Positions 46,055 to 55,514 of a DNA stretch of 64,000 nt are shown here, piece by piece; the stretch's first letter is position 1; each line of letters starts with the position of its first letter. The position numbers and the translations under genes are program-made. The stretch lies in the NCBI RefSeq assembly GCF_051216895.1, contig NZ_JBPKAO010000010.1:62001-126000 (forward strand). The letters run 5' to 3'. Source of the stretch: Aquipuribacter sp051216895 (GTDB taxonomy: Bacteria; Actinomycetota; Actinomycetes; Actinomycetales; JBBAYJ01). The notes below the pieces were generated by a model. It saw only the letters and a program-made list of their open reading frames with translations. It searched no databases and had not been told where the DNA came from.

Positions 46055-47350
46055 TCAGGGGCTGCCCGCACCGGCCGTGGTGGTGCGCTCCTCGCCGTGG
46101 TCCCCGTGCCAGTCCAGGACGAGGAGGGTGGCGTCGTCGGCGAGCTCGTGGCCGACGGCCTGCAGGACCAGGTCGGCGAGGGCGCGGGTGGCGGTCCGCG
46201 GGTGCAGACCCCGGGTCTGCTGGAGCAGGTCCGGCAGGTCCAGCGTCGTGGCGTTGCGCTCGAGCATCCCGTCGGTCACCAGGACGACCCGGTCGCCGGG
46301 CTGCAGGGCGAGGTCGGTCGAGGTGTAGCCGGTGGACGGGAGCACGCCGAAGGGCAGGTGCTCGGGCAGGTCCACGGTGCGCACGGACCCGTCCCGGACG
46401 AGGTAGGGCAGGGGGTGACCGGCGTTGACCAGCGCGAGGGTGCCGCGGGCCAGGTCGAGCCGCCCGATCAGGCCGGTGCAGAAGTCCTCGCCGACGTTGC
46501 CGGGGTGCTCGAGCAGCGCCTCGTTGGCCGACCCCGCCTGACCGGTCAGCGTGGCGCCCTCGCGGCGGGCGTTGCGCAGGGCGCCCACGGTCAGGGTGGC
46601 GGTGAGGGCGCTGCCGACCCCGTGGCCGCGGGCGTCGGTCATGCCCAGGTGCAGGACGTCCCGGTCGACGCTGTAGTCGAAGGTGTCGCCGCCCACGCTG
46701 GCTGCCGGCTCGAGCCAGGCCGCCAGCGTGAACGACCCCGTCTCGCAGATGTGCGCGGCGGGCAGGAGACGGCGCTGGATCTCGGCGGACAGGGAGAAGG
46801 CCGCGGTCCGCTGCCCCCACTCGTACACGTCGGTGTGCCGGCGGCTGGCGATGACGACGTAGGCGAGCAGGTGCCCCGTCTCCGCGATCTCGGCGGTGAG
46901 CTCGGGGTCCGGCTCCTCGGGCAGGCACAGCTGCAGCAGTCCCAGGGCCTCACCCCGTTCGATCACCGGCGCGAGGACGACCCAGTGCCCCGCGTCGGCC
47001 GGGCAGCCCTCGGGCCACCGACCGGGCGGGACGACGGTCACGGCCCGCCGGCCCAACGCCTCCGCGGGCGGTCCGGTGTCCACCGACAGGGTCGTGGCGC
47101 GCTCGCGGGCCGACGAGCGGGTCGTCTCGCCCGTCGGGTCGGAGACCGTGGCCTGGTCGACGAGGGTCGTGTGGGTGAGGCGCACCAGGTCGCGGCCGGT
47201 CACCCCGGCGATCAGCAGGGACGCCTCGACCGCGCCGACCGCCGCCGCGATGTTGCGGGTGACGGCCTCGACGGCGGCGACCGGGGCGGCGTTCTCGACG
47301 TCGTCCAGCACCTGGCGGACCGAGAACCTCGGCGGTCGGGAGGGCGTCAC
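46055..47350 (-). CDS. PP2C/SpoIIE-type serine phosphatase with N-terminal GAF-like sensor
   Basis: A 431-residue RsbU/SpoIIE-family phosphatase. The N-terminal 180 residues look like a GAF-type sensor (EASLLIAGVTGRDLVRLTHT, WVVLAPVIERGEALGLLQL). The phosphatase domain (about residues 190-425) keeps the metal-binding Asp residues in SVGGDTFDYS and MTDARGHGVGSAL and the C-terminal DDATLLVLDW. Such enzymes dephosphorylate anti-sigma-factor antagonists in partner-switch signalling (family knowledge). GTG start 47350. It is on the same strand as the FPDL/3-TM pair and could be co-transcribed with it; an RsbW-like kinase lies 11 kb away. Confidence 0.88.
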   Translation of the reverse strand: MTPSRPPRFSVRQVLDDVENAAPVAAVEAVTRNIAAAVGAVEASLLIAGVTGRDLVRLTHTTLVDQATVSDPTGETTRSSARERATTLSVDTGPPAEALGRRAVTVVPPGRWPEGCPADAGHWVVLAPVIERGEALGLLQLCLPEEPDPELTAEIAETGHLLAYVVIASRRHTDVYEWGQRTAAFSLSAEIQRRLLPAAHICETGSFTLAAWLEPAASVGGDTFDYSVDRDVLHLGMTDARGHGVGSALTATLTVGALRNARREGATLTGQAGSANEALLEHPGNVGEDFCTGLIGRLDLARGTLALVNAGHPLPYLVRDGSVRTVDLPEHLPFGVLPSTGYTSTDLALQPGDRVVLVTDGMLERNATTLDLPDLLQQTRGLHPRTATRALADLVLQAVGHELADDATLLVLDWHGDHGEERTTTAGAGSP

Positions 47351-47501
47351 ATCCGGACCATATCGCCGATGCGGAGCCGCCCGGGGGGTGCGACGCCTGT
47401 GGTCGAGGCCGTCACGCGCGGCGACGGGCCAGGTCGTCGTGCGCGGCCGTCACGACCTGCGGCAGTAGGCTGCCGCTCTGCCGAGCACCGCGGAGCCCCC
47501 C

Positions 47502-48209
47502 TTGTCGTCGGACGTCTTCTACACCGATCGCGGGCGCCCTGGCGGCCCCGCGGTCCTGCTCGTGCACGGGATCGGGATGTCCGGGCGGAGCCTGGAGCGT
47601 CTGGTCCGTGAGCTGTCGACGTCGCACCGGGTGCTGACGCCCGACCTGCGGGGCTTCGGGGCCAGCCCGCGCTCCCACCCGGCGGCGACCATCGAGGAGC
47701 ACGCGGTCGACCTGGAGCGGCTCGTGGACCGCGCCGGCCTGGACCGGCCGTTGCTGCTGGGCCACTCCATGGGCTGCCAGGTCGTCACCGAGATGGCGGC
47801 GCGCCGCCCCGGACGGACGCACGGCGTCGTGCTCGTGGGGCCGGTGGCGGAACCCGGGGCCGCGAGCGCCCTCCACCAGGGGTGGAGGCTCGCCCGGGAC
47901 GCGTCCCTCGAGCCGCCGTGGCTGAACGCCCTCACGATGAGGGAGTACCTGCGGGCGGGCCCCCGCTCCTACTCCCAGACGCTGGTCCACATGCTGGACT
48001 ACCCGATCAAGGGCCGCCTCGCCCAGGTCACGGCTCCGGTCGACGTGGTGAGGGGGAGCCACGACCCGATCGCCTCGCGGGAGTTCGTCGAGGCGTTGGC
48101 CCGGGCGGCGCCCCGCGGGCGCGCCCACGAGGTCCCGCACGCCCGCCACCTGATCGTGGCCACCCGCCCCGACGTCGTGGCGGAGGTCTGCCGCCGGTCG
48201 GGCTCCTGA
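47502..48209 (+). CDS. Alpha/beta-fold hydrolase
   Basis: A 235-residue cytoplasmic hydrolase. The oxyanion region is LLVHGIGMSGRSLERL (about residue 20), the nucleophile elbow GHSMGCQ (Ser about residue 89), the acid in RGSHDPIASREF and the catalytic His in VPHARHLIVATRP. The start is a TTG at 47502, the only codon that fits the family N-terminus; no strong ribosome site is seen. Divergent from the SpoIIE-type gene across 151 bp, where a small dyad (GCGGCAG-TAGG-CTGCCGC, 47459-47476) lies close to this start. Substrate unknown. Confidence 0.83.
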   Translation: MSSDVFYTDRGRPGGPAVLLVHGIGMSGRSLERLVRELSTSHRVLTPDLRGFGASPRSHPAATIEEHAVDLERLVDRAGLDRPLLLGHSMGCQVVTEMAARRPGRTHGVVLVGPVAEPGAASALHQGWRLARDASLEPPWLNALTMREYLRAGPRSYSQTLVHMLDYPIKGRLAQVTAPVDVVRGSHDPIASREFVEALARAAPRGRAHEVPHARHLIVATRPDVVAEVCRRSGS

Positions 48210-48318
48210 CCGGAGCCGTCGAGGGCCGGGTCCGAGCGGGCCCGGCGACCACGCCTGCGGGATCCGGTGGTGCTCGCTCCCCGAGGACCTGACCACCCCC
48301 CCGAGGGTCTGCATTCTC

Positions 48319-48336
48319 TTTACAACGATGTACAAC
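48319..48336. promoter_or_regulatory. LacI-type operator-like site upstream of the secreted GH43 gene
   Basis: TTTACAACGATGTACAAC matches the half-site TTTACAAC of the operators at 51456-51483 and 58693-58710, with TACAACG repeated 10 bp apart. It lies about 50 bp upstream of the GH43 start. Binding by the adjacent LacI-family protein is inferred from the shared motif. Confidence 0.7.
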
Positions 48337-48387
48337 GCGGTCATGCTGCTGCCGTCCGCCCGGACGCCACCGTCGAAGGAGACCGTG

Positions 48388-50334
48388 ATGCGTGCTCGAC
48401 CCCACCTGCGCCCCCCGTCCTCGCCGCGACCACGTCGCCGCGCCGTCGCGACAGGTGCCCTCCTGGCCCTGGCGCTGCCGATGGCCGCCGTCCCCGCGGC
48501 CGCGGGTGCCTCCGGGGACGCACCCGGGCAGGGGAGCGCTCCCGGGCGGCCCCCGACGGCGACGTACACCAACCCGCTGGCCCCTGCCGTGCCCGGGGGC
48601 GGGACCGTCGACAGCTGTGCGGATCCCAGCGTCATCCGGGGCCAGCAGGCGGGGGACGACGACTGGTACATGTACTGCACGACCGACCCGCTGAACGACG
48701 AGGACCGCGACGCGGACGGCGACCTCGTGTTCCACAAGATCCCGCAGCTGCGATCCAGCGACCTCGTGACCTGGGAGTACGAGGGTGACGCGTTCACCGA
48801 GAACCCCGCGTGGGCGGCCGAGACCGCCGCCCTCTGGGCCCCCGACATCGTGTACTCGGAGACGTTCGACCAGTACTACCTGTTCGTCACGGTCACCGAC
48901 ACCGACGCCTCCGTGAGCGGTGAGGAGGGGTGCACCAGCGACAGCGCCATCGGTGTCGCCGTCGGTGCGTCCCCGACGGGTCCGTGGGAGTTCACCGACG
49001 AGCCCGTGGTCGGACCCCGTCGCGCGGGGGAGGGGTGCAGCTTCTTCTGGACCTACGACCCCGACGTGCTCGGCGACACCGTCGGCACCGAGAGCACGTT
49101 CTACTACGGCAGCTACTACGGCGGGCTGTTCGGGGCGCCCATCACCTTCACCGCCGACGGCGCCACGGCAGAGGTCGACGACGCGGTCCAGGTCACGGTC
49201 GGCAACCGCTACGAGGGACCCAACGTCGTCGAGCGCGACGGCTGGTACTACCTGTTCGTGTCGGCGACCAACTGCTGCGCGGGGGCGTTGACCGGCTACA
49301 GCGTCTTCGCCGGTCGTTCGCGCGACCCGCTCGGGCCGTTCGTGGACCAGCAGGGGGCCAGCCTGCTCGCGGGTCGGGTCGGGGGCACGCCCGCGATCAG
49401 CATGAACGGCAACCGCTGGGTCGGCACGGGCCACAACTCGGTGTTCACCGACGCATCCGGGCAGTGGTGGACCGCGTACCACGCGGTCGACCAGGCCGAC
49501 CCGTTCTTCTCGCGCGAGCCCGGCTTCACCAAGCGGCCCGTCCTGCTCGACCCGATCGACTGGGTCGACGGCTGGCCCACCGTCAACGGCGGCCGCTGGG
49601 CCTCCGACGACCGGATGCGGGCGCCGGCGGCCCAGGACGGCCAGCGCAGCCTGCACCGCACCCGCCTCGTCCCCCCGCTGCTCCCGGGCCGCGAGGTCGT
49701 CCGCGCCTCCGACGACTTCACCGGCGACGAGCTGTCGGGCGGCTGGAGCTGGGTCCGCGACCCCGGCAGCGACGCCTACGAGGTCTCCGGCGGGGTGCTG
49801 CGCTGGCAGACCCAGGACGCCGACCTCTACGTCGACAACAACAGCGCCTCCGTGCTGACCCGCCCGGCCCCGGCGGGCGACTACGTCGTGCAGACCCGGG
49901 TGCGGGTCGACGTGCCCGCCGAGGGCTGCTGCTTCAACTACGTGCAGGCCGGCCTGGTCCTGCACGGCGACGACGACAACTACGTCAAGCTCACCAGCGC
50001 CTCGATCTGGGAGACCCGCCAGACCGAGTTCGCCAAGGAGCTGGCCCCGGTGCCGGACGGCTGGAACCGCTACGGCAACACCGTGGTGGGGGCCCCCGGG
50101 GACTGGACCTACCTGCGGGTGGTGGTGGAACGGCTGTCCGGGCGCGAGCAGCAGGACGCCGGCGGTGACACCGAGCGCTACACCAGCTTCACCAGCACCG
50201 ACGGCGTGGACTGGGTGCACGGCGGGGTGTGGACGCACTCCCTCGACGACGCCCGGATCGGTCTGGTGTCGATGGGCGGCAGCGGGTTCACCGCCGAGTT
50301 CGACGACGTCACCACGTACCGGCTGCGCCGCTAG
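48388..50334 (+). CDS. Secreted GH43-family glycoside hydrolase (arabinan/arabinoside-type)
   Basis: A 648-residue secreted enzyme. A signal peptide with Arg-rich start (RPRRR) and hydrophobic core ends near AAVPAAAGAS (about residue 45). The five-bladed GH43 domain (about 60-430) shows the catalytic Asp in CADPSVIRG and the acid Glu region in GPNVVERDGWYYLFVSA. A C-terminal concanavalin-like module (about 450-648, DDFTGDELSGGWSWVRDPGS) resembles the module of beta-xylosidase/arabinofuranosidase enzymes. The ATG at 48388 has GAAGGAG 6 bp upstream and replaces an upstream ATG that lies on the operator. Likely releases arabinose from plant polysaccharide; exact linkage unknown. Confidence 0.85.
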   Translation: MRARPHLRPPSSPRPRRRAVATGALLALALPMAAVPAAAGASGDAPGQGSAPGRPPTATYTNPLAPAVPGGGTVDSCADPSVIRGQQAGDDDWYMYCTTDPLNDEDRDADGDLVFHKIPQLRSSDLVTWEYEGDAFTENPAWAAETAALWAPDIVYSETFDQYYLFVTVTDTDASVSGEEGCTSDSAIGVAVGASPTGPWEFTDEPVVGPRRAGEGCSFFWTYDPDVLGDTVGTESTFYYGSYYGGLFGAPITFTADGATAEVDDAVQVTVGNRYEGPNVVERDGWYYLFVSATNCCAGALTGYSVFAGRSRDPLGPFVDQQGASLLAGRVGGTPAISMNGNRWVGTGHNSVFTDASGQWWTAYHAVDQADPFFSREPGFTKRPVLLDPIDWVDGWPTVNGGRWASDDRMRAPAAQDGQRSLHRTRLVPPLLPGREVVRASDDFTGDELSGGWSWVRDPGSDAYEVSGGVLRWQTQDADLYVDNNSASVLTRPAPAGDYVVQTRVRVDVPAEGCCFNYVQAGLVLHGDDDNYVKLTSASIWETRQTEFAKELAPVPDGWNRYGNTVVGAPGDWTYLRVVVERLSGREQQDAGGDTERYTSFTSTDGVDWVHGGVWTHSLDDARIGLVSMGGSGFTAEFDDVTTYRLRR

Positions 50335-50343
50335 GGCGTGCCG

Positions 50344-51366
50344 TCACCGCCTGGTGCTCTCCCTGACCACCAGGCGGTGACGGGCGACGACCTCGTGCGG
50401 CGGGGCGTCGCGACCCTCGCCCAGCCGGGCGGCGAGCATCTCGACGGCAGTGGCGGCGACCTGCTCCTTGTCCGGCTGGACGGTGGTCAGGGTGGGCGAG
50501 CTGAACCGGCCGTCCTCGATGTCGTCCCAGCCGACCACGGCGACCTGCTCCGGCACCTTGATCCCGCGCTCGTGCAGGGTGCGCAGCGCCCCCAGGGCCA
50601 GCAGGTCGTTGAAGCAGAAGACGGCGTCCGGTGGCTCGGGCAGGTCGAGCAGGTGGGCCATCGCGGCGGCGCCGTCACCCCGGTGGTACTGCTCGACCCG
50701 GACCACCAGGTCCTCCTCGAGCGCGATCCCCGCGGCCGCGAGAGCCTCGGTGTAGCCCCGCAGGCGCAGGTGCGCGGTGTGGAACATCGGCTGCGACTGC
50801 TGACCGACGGCGGCCACCCGACGGCGCCCGAGCTGGAGCAGGTGCGTCGTGGCGTCCCGCGCGGCGGCGACGTTGTCGATCGCGACGTGGTCGGCCGGGC
50901 CGTCGTAGACGCGTTCGCCCAGCAGCACCAGCGGGGTGAGGTCCTTGCGGCGGGCGAGCTCGTCGGCCCCGACGGTGAGGGGGGAGAAGATCAGCCCGTC
51001 GAGCAGGTGGCCGCGGATGCCGTCCAGGGCGAGCTCCTCGCGCTCGGCGATGCCGTCGGTCTGGTCGATGAGCACCGTCCAGCCGTGGTTCTCGGCGGCC
51101 TTGATGACGCAGCGCGCGAGCTCGGCGAAGTACGGCAGGTCGAGCTCGGGCAGGGCGAGCGCGATGACCCCGGTCCGACCGGCACGCAGGTTGCGGGCGG
51201 AGATGTTGGGGCGGTAGTTCAGCTCGGCGAGCGCTTGCTGCACCCGTTCGCGGGTAGGGCCGGAGACATGGGTGTAGTCGTTCACCACGTTCGACACGGT
51301 CTTGACGCTGACCCCGGCCCGCGCGGCGACGTCCTTGAGCGACGTCCCTCGTCCTGCGTTGCGCAT
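50344..51366 (-). CDS. LacI-family transcriptional regulator of the arabinoside locus
   Basis: A 340-residue repressor: LacI helix-turn-helix (TSLKDVAARAGVSVKTVSNV, residues 8-27) with the hinge RPNISARNLRAGRTG, then a periplasmic-binding-protein-like effector domain (VIALALPELDLPYFAELARC onward) ending VVARHRLVVREST. ATG 51366 is preferred to a GTG two codons earlier. It lies convergent with the secreted GH43 gene and divergent from the GH51 operon, whose promoter carries two operator-like repeats. Matching sites precede GH43 and galT, so it probably represses all three units until an arabino- or galacto-oligosaccharide is present. Confidence 0.92.
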   Translation of the reverse strand: MRNAGRGTSLKDVAARAGVSVKTVSNVVNDYTHVSGPTRERVQQALAELNYRPNISARNLRAGRTGVIALALPELDLPYFAELARCVIKAAENHGWTVLIDQTDGIAEREELALDGIRGHLLDGLIFSPLTVGADELARRKDLTPLVLLGERVYDGPADHVAIDNVAAARDATTHLLQLGRRRVAAVGQQSQPMFHTAHLRLRGYTEALAAAGIALEEDLVVRVEQYHRGDGAAAMAHLLDLPEPPDAVFCFNDLLALGALRTLHERGIKVPEQVAVVGWDDIEDGRFSSPTLTTVQPDKEQVAATAVEMLAARLGEGRDAPPHEVVARHRLVVRESTRR

Positions 51367-51455
51367 GGTCACCTCGGCAATTTAGCGCGTCGTCCGGCCT
51401 TATCCCCGGAACGCCAGGCCGGTGCAACGAAATGGTAACGGCGCTCAGCAGAAGA

Positions 51456-51483
51456 TTTACAACGATGTGTACAACGATGTAAA
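51456..51483. promoter_or_regulatory. Tandem LacI operator-like repeats upstream of the GH51 operon
   Basis: Two copies of TACAACGATGT: TTTACAACGATGT at 51456-51468 and TACAACGATGTAAA at 51470-51483, with the outer TTTACA and TGTAAA ends also complementary. They sit in the divergent region between the LacI gene and the GH51 gene, suited to control both. Inferred binding site. Confidence 0.75.
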
Positions 51484-51574
51484 CACGCTGTGTGCCCCCA
51501 GTCCCGGGCGCCCGTGCCCCGGTCGACGTCGACCTCGCGACGGCCTCGGTGTCTCCTCCCAGAAAGGTGCCTCC

Positions 51575-53098
51575 ATGCCTGACCGTGCGTCCGTCGTGCT
51601 CGACCCCCGCTTCACCGTCGCCCCCGTGGACCGCCGCGTCTTCGGCTCCTTCGTGGAGCACATGGGCCGCAGCGTGTACACCGGGATCTACGAGCCCGAC
51701 CACGCCACGGCCGACGAGGCCGGCTTCCGGGGTGACGTCAAGGAGCTGGTCCGCGAGCTGGGTCCCACGGTGCTGCGGTACCCGGGGGGCAACTTCGTGT
51801 CGTCCTACCGCTGGGAGGACGGGGTGGGCCCGGTCGACGAGCGCCCGGTCCGCCTCGACCTGGCCTGGCGCTCTCTGGAGTCGAACGCGGTCGGGATCAA
51901 CGAGTTCTGCGCCTGGGCGCGCGAGCTCGAGGTGGAGCCGATGATGGCCGTGAACCTGGGCACCCGTGGGGTGCAGGAGGCCGTGGACCTGCTGGAGTAC
52001 AGCAACCACCCCGGCGGCACGGCCCTGTCGGACCTGCGCGTCTCGCACGGGGTCAAGGACCCGCACGGCATCCGGCTCTGGTGCCTGGGCAACGAGCAGG
52101 ACGGCCCCTGGCAGATCGGCCAGAAGACGGCCGAGGAGTACGGCCGGCTGGCGGCGGAGACCGGCAAGGCGATGCGGCTGGTCGACCCCGAGATCGAGCT
52201 CGTCGCGGTCGGCAGCTCCAACAGCCAGATGCCCACCTTCGCCTCCTGGGAGGCGACGGTCCTGGAGCACACCTACGCCCAGGTGGACTACATCTCGCTG
52301 CACGCCTACTACGAGCAGGTCGAGGACGACCTGGGCACGTTCCTCGCCACGGCGGTCGACATGGACCGCTTCATCGACGCCGTCGTGGCCACGGCCGACC
52401 ACGTCGGCGCCAAGCTGCGCGACCGGAAGAAGCTCAAGCTCTCCTTCGACGAGTGGAACGTCTGGTACCAGAAGCGTTTCGTCGGCCAGGCCAACCTGGA
52501 CTGGCAGGAGAACCGCCACCTCATCGAGGACAGCTACGACGTCGCCGACGCCGTCGTGGTCGGCAGCTACCTGATCTCGCTGCTCAACCACGCCGACCGG
52601 GTGACGGTGGCCTGCCAGGCCCAGCTGGTCAACGTGATCGCCCCGATCCTCACCGAGCCGGGCGGGCGCGCCTGGCGCCAGACCATCTTCCACCCCTTCG
52701 CCCAGGCCGCCAGGTCCGCCCGCGGCACGGTCCTGCGGACGACCACCACCTCCCCGACGTACCCGACCGAGTCCTACGGGCAGGTGCCGCTGCTGCACGC
52801 GACCGCCACCCACGACGAGGAGACCGGCGAGGTCGTGGTCCTCGCGGTCAACCGCGGGCAGGAGGACGTGCTCGAGCTGGAGGTGGACGTGCGCGCCTTC
52901 GGCGGCACGGCCGGGATGGTCGTGGTGGAGCACAGCGTCCTGGCCGACGACGACATCCGAGCCCGCAACACCGCCGACGACCCGGACCGGGTGACCCCCC
53001 GACGGGGCAGCGGTGCGCGGGTCGAGGACGGCCGGGCCCGGCTGGCCCTGCCGCCCGTCTCCTGGAACGTCCTGCGGCTGCGACCCGCTCCTGCCTGA
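51575..53098 (+). CDS. abfA: GH51 alpha-L-arabinofuranosidase
   Basis: Cleaves terminal alpha-L-arabinofuranosyl units, here intracellularly as no signal peptide is present. GH51 features: FGSFVEHMGRSVYTGIYEP near the N-terminus, LRYPGGNFVSSYRWEDGVGP, the acid/base Glu in WCLGNEQDGPWQ (about residue 173) and the nucleophile Glu in LSFDEWNVWYQK (about residue 293). Length 507 residues. ATG 51575 has an AAAGG ribosome site. First gene of an operon with the sugar ABC importer that follows after 75 bp. Confidence 0.93.
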   Translation: MPDRASVVLDPRFTVAPVDRRVFGSFVEHMGRSVYTGIYEPDHATADEAGFRGDVKELVRELGPTVLRYPGGNFVSSYRWEDGVGPVDERPVRLDLAWRSLESNAVGINEFCAWARELEVEPMMAVNLGTRGVQEAVDLLEYSNHPGGTALSDLRVSHGVKDPHGIRLWCLGNEQDGPWQIGQKTAEEYGRLAAETGKAMRLVDPEIELVAVGSSNSQMPTFASWEATVLEHTYAQVDYISLHAYYEQVEDDLGTFLATAVDMDRFIDAVVATADHVGAKLRDRKKLKLSFDEWNVWYQKRFVGQANLDWQENRHLIEDSYDVADAVVVGSYLISLLNHADRVTVACQAQLVNVIAPILTEPGGRAWRQTIFHPFAQAARSARGTVLRTTTTSPTYPTESYGQVPLLHATATHDEETGEVVVLAVNRGQEDVLELEVDVRAFGGTAGMVVVEHSVLADDDIRARNTADDPDRVTPRRGSGARVEDGRARLALPPVSWNVLRLRPAPA

Positions 53099-53173
53099 CA
53101 CCGGTCCAGCCGGCGTCCCCCGACCGAACGCCCGTCCACCCGCTCTTCCCCCAGAATCGAAGGAGCACCAGCC

Positions 53174-54532
53174 ATGACAGGAACCACGACGACGTGGAGC
53201 CGAGTCCCCCGCCCCGTCACCCTGCTCTCGGCGGTCCTCACCGCCGGACTCGTCCTCGCGGCGTGCGGCGGGGGGCAGAGCGCCGGAGAGGCCGCCGGAG
53301 GCGGTGCCGACGCCGAGGCCTCGGGAGCCGCGGCGGAGTTCGACGGCACCTACGACGGGGAGCCCGTCGAGCTGTCCTACTGGAACGGCTTCACCGGCGG
53401 TGACGGCCCGTTCATGGAGGAGCTCGTCGCCCAGTTCAACGACGAGCACGAGAACATCGCGGTCACGAGCAACACGATCCAGTGGGCCGACTTCTACCAG
53501 CGGGTCCCCGCGGCCGTGCAGGCCGGCGAGGGCCCCGACGTCGGCGTCATGCACCTGGACCAGCTGCCTACCAACGCCGCGCGCGACGTCATCATCCCGC
53601 TCGACGACCTCACCGACGCCCTCGACCTGAGCGCGGACGACTTCACCGAGGAGGTCTGGGACGCCGGGGTCTACGACGACCAGCGCTACGGCATCCCGCT
53701 CGACGTGCACTCCCTCGCGATGTACTGGAACACCGAGCACTTCGAGGCGGCCGGCATCACCGAGCCCCCGACCGACGAGGCCTCGTTCCTGGCGGCGCTG
53801 GACGCGCTGCAGGCGGCCGGGTACGAGAACCCGTTCTGGATGCCCACGCTGTGGCCCAGCCACCTGTACTTCCTGTCGCTGACCTGGCAGAACGGCGGCG
53901 ACCCCTACGCCGGCGACGGCTCCTCGGCCACCTTCGCGGACGAGGCGGGCGTGGCCGCCATGGAGTGGCAGCGCTCGATCGTCGAAGACGGCTACAGCCC
54001 GCCCGACGTGGCCATCGACTCCCAGTACCAGGCGTTCAAGAACGGCGAGACGTCGATCACCTGGGACGGCATCTGGCAGATCAACGACCTCGAGGCGACC
54101 GAGGTGCCCTACGGCATCGCGCCCGTGCCGACCATCGGCGAGCAGGAGGCGGTGTGGGCCAACTCGCACCACTTCTTCATCAGCAACCAGGCCGAGCAGG
54201 ACCCCGACAAGCTCGAGGCGTCCAAGGTGTTCGTCGCCTGGATGAGCGAGCAGTCCGGCGAGTGGGCCGGCTCCGGGATGATCCCCGCGCGGCTGTCGGT
54301 GCGTGACTCCGGCGCCATGGACGGCATGCCCCAGGAGGTCATCGCCGACCAGATCGACTCGATGCGCTTCCTGCCCCCGGTCCCCGGTCTGGGTGGCGTG
54401 CAGGCCGAGGCCCTCGAGCCCGCGGTCTCGGAGTCCGTCCTGGGCTCCGGCGAGGCGGCGGACCTGCTCAGCACGGCGTCCGACCAGGCCACCGAGCTGA
54501 TGGAGCGCAACCAGCAGAGCTTCGGCGGCTGA
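53174..54532 (+). CDS. Sugar ABC transporter substrate-binding lipoprotein
   Basis: A 452-residue extracellular solute-binding protein (family 1). A lipoprotein signal ends at LVLAACGG (lipid-modified Cys near residue 33), followed by a Gly/Ala/Glu-rich linker and the binding fold starting ELSYWNGFTGGDGPFMEELV. GPDVGVMHLDQLPTNAA and PLDVHSLAMYWNTEHFEAAG are typical of sugar binders. ATG with GAAGGAG ribosome site. The permeases follow directly. Substrate is probably an arabino- or galacto-oligosaccharide, by context. Confidence 0.93.
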   Translation: MTGTTTTWSRVPRPVTLLSAVLTAGLVLAACGGGQSAGEAAGGGADAEASGAAAEFDGTYDGEPVELSYWNGFTGGDGPFMEELVAQFNDEHENIAVTSNTIQWADFYQRVPAAVQAGEGPDVGVMHLDQLPTNAARDVIIPLDDLTDALDLSADDFTEEVWDAGVYDDQRYGIPLDVHSLAMYWNTEHFEAAGITEPPTDEASFLAALDALQAAGYENPFWMPTLWPSHLYFLSLTWQNGGDPYAGDGSSATFADEAGVAAMEWQRSIVEDGYSPPDVAIDSQYQAFKNGETSITWDGIWQINDLEATEVPYGIAPVPTIGEQEAVWANSHHFFISNQAEQDPDKLEASKVFVAWMSEQSGEWAGSGMIPARLSVRDSGAMDGMPQEVIADQIDSMRFLPPVPGLGGVQAEALEPAVSESVLGSGEAADLLSTASDQATELMERNQQSFGG

Positions 54533-54533
54533 C

Positions 54534-55511
54534 ATGTCGACGTCCGCCGCCACGCGACGCGACGGGGGGGCCACCGGTCCGGTGGTCCCCGTGGGCCCGG
54601 GACGCAGCCCTGCCGCGCGTGGCGGCGGCGTCCACGGCGCGGGGATCACCCCGTGGCTGTTCCTCGCGCCCTTCCTCGTCCTGTTCGTCGTCTTCGTCAT
54701 CGTCCCCGCCGGGCTGGGGGCCTGGATCAGCCTGCACCAGTGGGACTACACGCTGCCCGGCAAGCCCTTCGTCGGGCTGGAGAACTACCAGCGGCTGCTC
54801 GAGCCCGGCTCGCTGACGTTCTCCACGTTCTGGGGGTCGATGCGGGCCACCGGGATCTTCACGCTGTTCAGCGTCCCGCTGCTGCTGGTCGTCCCGCTGC
54901 TGGTCGCGCTCCTCATGAACCAGCGGTTCAGGGGGCGGGACCTGTTCCGGGCCGCGTTCTTCGCGCCGTACGTGCTCGGCGTGGCCGTCGTGGCCGTGAT
55001 GTGGCGCTACCTGCTCGACGCCAACATCGGGCTGGTCAACCACTACCTCGGGCTGATCGGTCTGCCCGACTCGACGGCGTGGACGACGTCCACCCCGGCC
55101 GCGTGGGTGACGCTCGTCGGGGTGACGGTGTGGTGGACCCTCGGGTTCAACGCCGTGATCTACCTCGCGGGCCTGCAGGACATCGGCGCCGAGCTCTACG
55201 AGGCGGCGCGGGTGGACGGGGCGAACGCGTGGCAGCAGTTCTGGCACGTGACGTTCCCCGGGCTGCGGCCGGTGCTGTCGTTCGTCACCCTCGTGACGAT
55301 CATCGCCTCGGCCAACATGTTCGGGCAGTCGTACCTGATCACGCAGGGCGGTCCCGGACGCGAGACGCGGACCGCGATCTACCAGATCGCGGAGACCGGT
55401 CTGAGCAACTACCAGATGGGTGACGCCGCAGCCATGAGCTACGTCCTCACGGCGTTCCTGATGGTGCTGAGCGTCGGCGTGTTCATGCTGTTCCGCGAGA
55501 GGAAGGGCTGA
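54534..55511 (+). CDS. Sugar ABC transporter permease, MalF-like
   Basis: A 325-residue integral membrane permease with a cytoplasmic N-terminus of about 45 residues, six membrane segments and the EAA loop YEAARVDGANAWQQFWHVTFP (starting near residue 222), which contacts the ATPase. Follows the binding-protein stop by 1 bp and precedes the second permease by 3 bp. No ATPase gene is in the locus, so a shared MsiK-type ATPase encoded elsewhere is expected. Confidence 0.93.
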   Translation: MSTSAATRRDGGATGPVVPVGPGRSPAARGGGVHGAGITPWLFLAPFLVLFVVFVIVPAGLGAWISLHQWDYTLPGKPFVGLENYQRLLEPGSLTFSTFWGSMRATGIFTLFSVPLLLVVPLLVALLMNQRFRGRDLFRAAFFAPYVLGVAVVAVMWRYLLDANIGLVNHYLGLIGLPDSTAWTTSTPAAWVTLVGVTVWWTLGFNAVIYLAGLQDIGAELYEAARVDGANAWQQFWHVTFPGLRPVLSFVTLVTIIASANMFGQSYLITQGGPGRETRTAIYQIAETGLSNYQMGDAAAMSYVLTAFLMVLSVGVFMLFRERKG

Positions 55512-55514
55512 TCG

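Noticed and set aside
48328..48387. Start of the secreted GH43 gene at the upstream ATG 48328
   Set aside because: That ATG is part of the operator-like sequence; the ATG at 48388 has a strong ribosome site and begins a normal signal peptide.
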